The position numbers and the translations under genes were made by a program. Shown here piece by piece: positions 42,662 to 43,893 of a stretch of DNA of 43,893 bases; position 1 is the stretch's first letter, and every line of letters starts with the position of its first letter. Below the pieces are notes generated by a model. It ran no database searches, was not told the origin of the DNA, and was given only the letters and a program-made list of their open reading frames with translations. Source of the DNA: an uncultured Alphaproteobacteria bacterium (GTDB lineage: Bacteria; Pseudomonadota; Alphaproteobacteria; Caulobacterales; Aquidulcibacteraceae); contig CADEEA010000023.1 in NCBI GenBank assembly GCA_902826245.1, positions 1-43,893 on the forward strand, in the 5' to 3' direction.

Positions 42662-42738
42662 CGGAGTATAGCTCAGCCTGGTAGAGCACCACGTTCGGGA
42701 CGTGGGGGTCGTAAGTTCGAATCTTGCTACTCCGACCA
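42662..42738 (+). tRNA. tRNA-Pro (anticodon CGG)
   Basis: 77 nt with acceptor CGGAGTA/TACTCCG, D-arm GCTCAGCCTGGTAGAGC, anticodon stem CCACG/CGTGG around TTCGGGA (anticodon CGG, G37 as usual for proline), T-loop GTTCGAATC, and encoded CCA. Divergent neighbour of tRNA-Gln. Confidence 0.96.
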
Positions 42739-42990
42739 TGATCTAGTGGGGCAGAGCTTCTTTCGGTGGATGCTTGCACACTGAACTGTTGGGCAACGCC
42801 CCACATTTTTAATAAAGCGCAAGTCAACGCAGGCGGCGGGTCGCAAACCAGCCGAGCGGCGAAACCATCGCGGCGAGGGTGAATGCGGAAATCAATCCTC
42901 CTGGCGCGGCTCTATCTCAGTTTCCCTGAGCCCGCCGGAATCGCCCCTACAGAAAACGGGGTGGAAAGTCTAAGCAGAATGCCCCCAAAA

Positions 42991-43005
42991 GTTCCCCTTG
43001 TGTTC
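42991..43005 (+). promoter_or_regulatory. SOS box (LexA site) of recA
   Basis: GTTC-CCCTTGT-GTTC is an exact GTTC-N7-GTTC, the LexA site of alphaproteobacteria. It overlaps the likely -35 (TTGTGT, 42998-43003); the -10 would be TACAAA at 43020-43025, 16 nt on. The other part of the 347-bp gap between tRNA-Pro and recA shows no gene that I can support. Confidence 0.92.
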
Positions 43006-43085
43006 CGGAACAAACGTGGTACAAAGGATTCGCGGCGCTTGGTCTGGCGAGGGTGCTGGACTCAGGGTCTAAGGAGCGGGAGACG

Positions 43086-43893
<808 letters not shown>

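Overview
The window is about 44 kb of GC-rich chromosomal DNA, almost certainly from an alphaproteobacterium and probably from the Caulobacterales/Hyphomonadaceae neighbourhood (inference). The evidence is an alphaproteobacterial SOS box (GTTC-N7-GTTC) at recA, a CtrA-type site (TTAA-N7-TTAA), CIRCE control of groES, class A rnpB next to the division/cell-wall (dcw) cluster, and a MurE of the meso-diaminopimelate type. Most of the window is housekeeping sequence with little sign of large mobile elements.

Layout. 1-1050: the 5' end of groES (minus) with CIRCE and heat-shock-type promoter, divergent from a vapBC toxin-antitoxin pair. 1050-3550: an RcnB-like repeat-rich secreted protein, a TetR regulator whose only plausible start is ATA, and a glutathione peroxidase. 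3790-6837: ileS, carrying an in-frame 103-bp perfect palindromic element. 6834-11400: envelope proteins, nrdB with paired NrdR boxes, two tandem secreted paralogs and an acetyltransferase. 11480-15450: two tandem CHAP-type proteins (a CtrA site lies between them), a voltage-gated cation channel, an outer-membrane-like protein and a lipoprotein. 15450-23410: subtilisin-like protease, Rieske oxygenase, DjlA-like protein, small membrane protein, AmpD-like amidase, secreted protein of unknown function, and M13 peptidase. 23549-24473: rnpB, then a decayed DUF4160/DUF2442 pair.

24914-35830 is the dcw cluster: rsmH, ftsL, ftsI, murE, murF, mraY, murD, ftsW, murG, all on the plus strand and mostly overlapping. 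These genes make lipid II from UDP-MurNAc-dipeptide onwards and build the septal synthase. mraZ is missing upstream, and murC-murB-ddl-ftsQAZ do not follow murG; a peroxiredoxin, a band-7/NfeD pair, a DUF2059-like protein, an SDR, purF-cvpA, a SET-domain protein, tRNA-Gln, tRNA-Pro and recA follow instead.

The most unusual content is the set of palindromic repeats. Family A (GC-rich, 30-36-bp perfect arms) is found inside ileS and upstream of djlA. Family B is a cloverleaf-like element (12-bp outer stem, two side hairpins of exactly 5 bp with 3-nt loops, 14-bp inner stem); three full copies and one reduced copy all lie shortly upstream of a plus-strand gene. The side hairpins differ in sequence between copies but keep pairing, which is strong evidence that structure is selected or copied. 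Family C is a hairpin directly before murD. No new multi-gene defence or biosynthetic system was recognised; the structured repeats are the best candidate for something undescribed.
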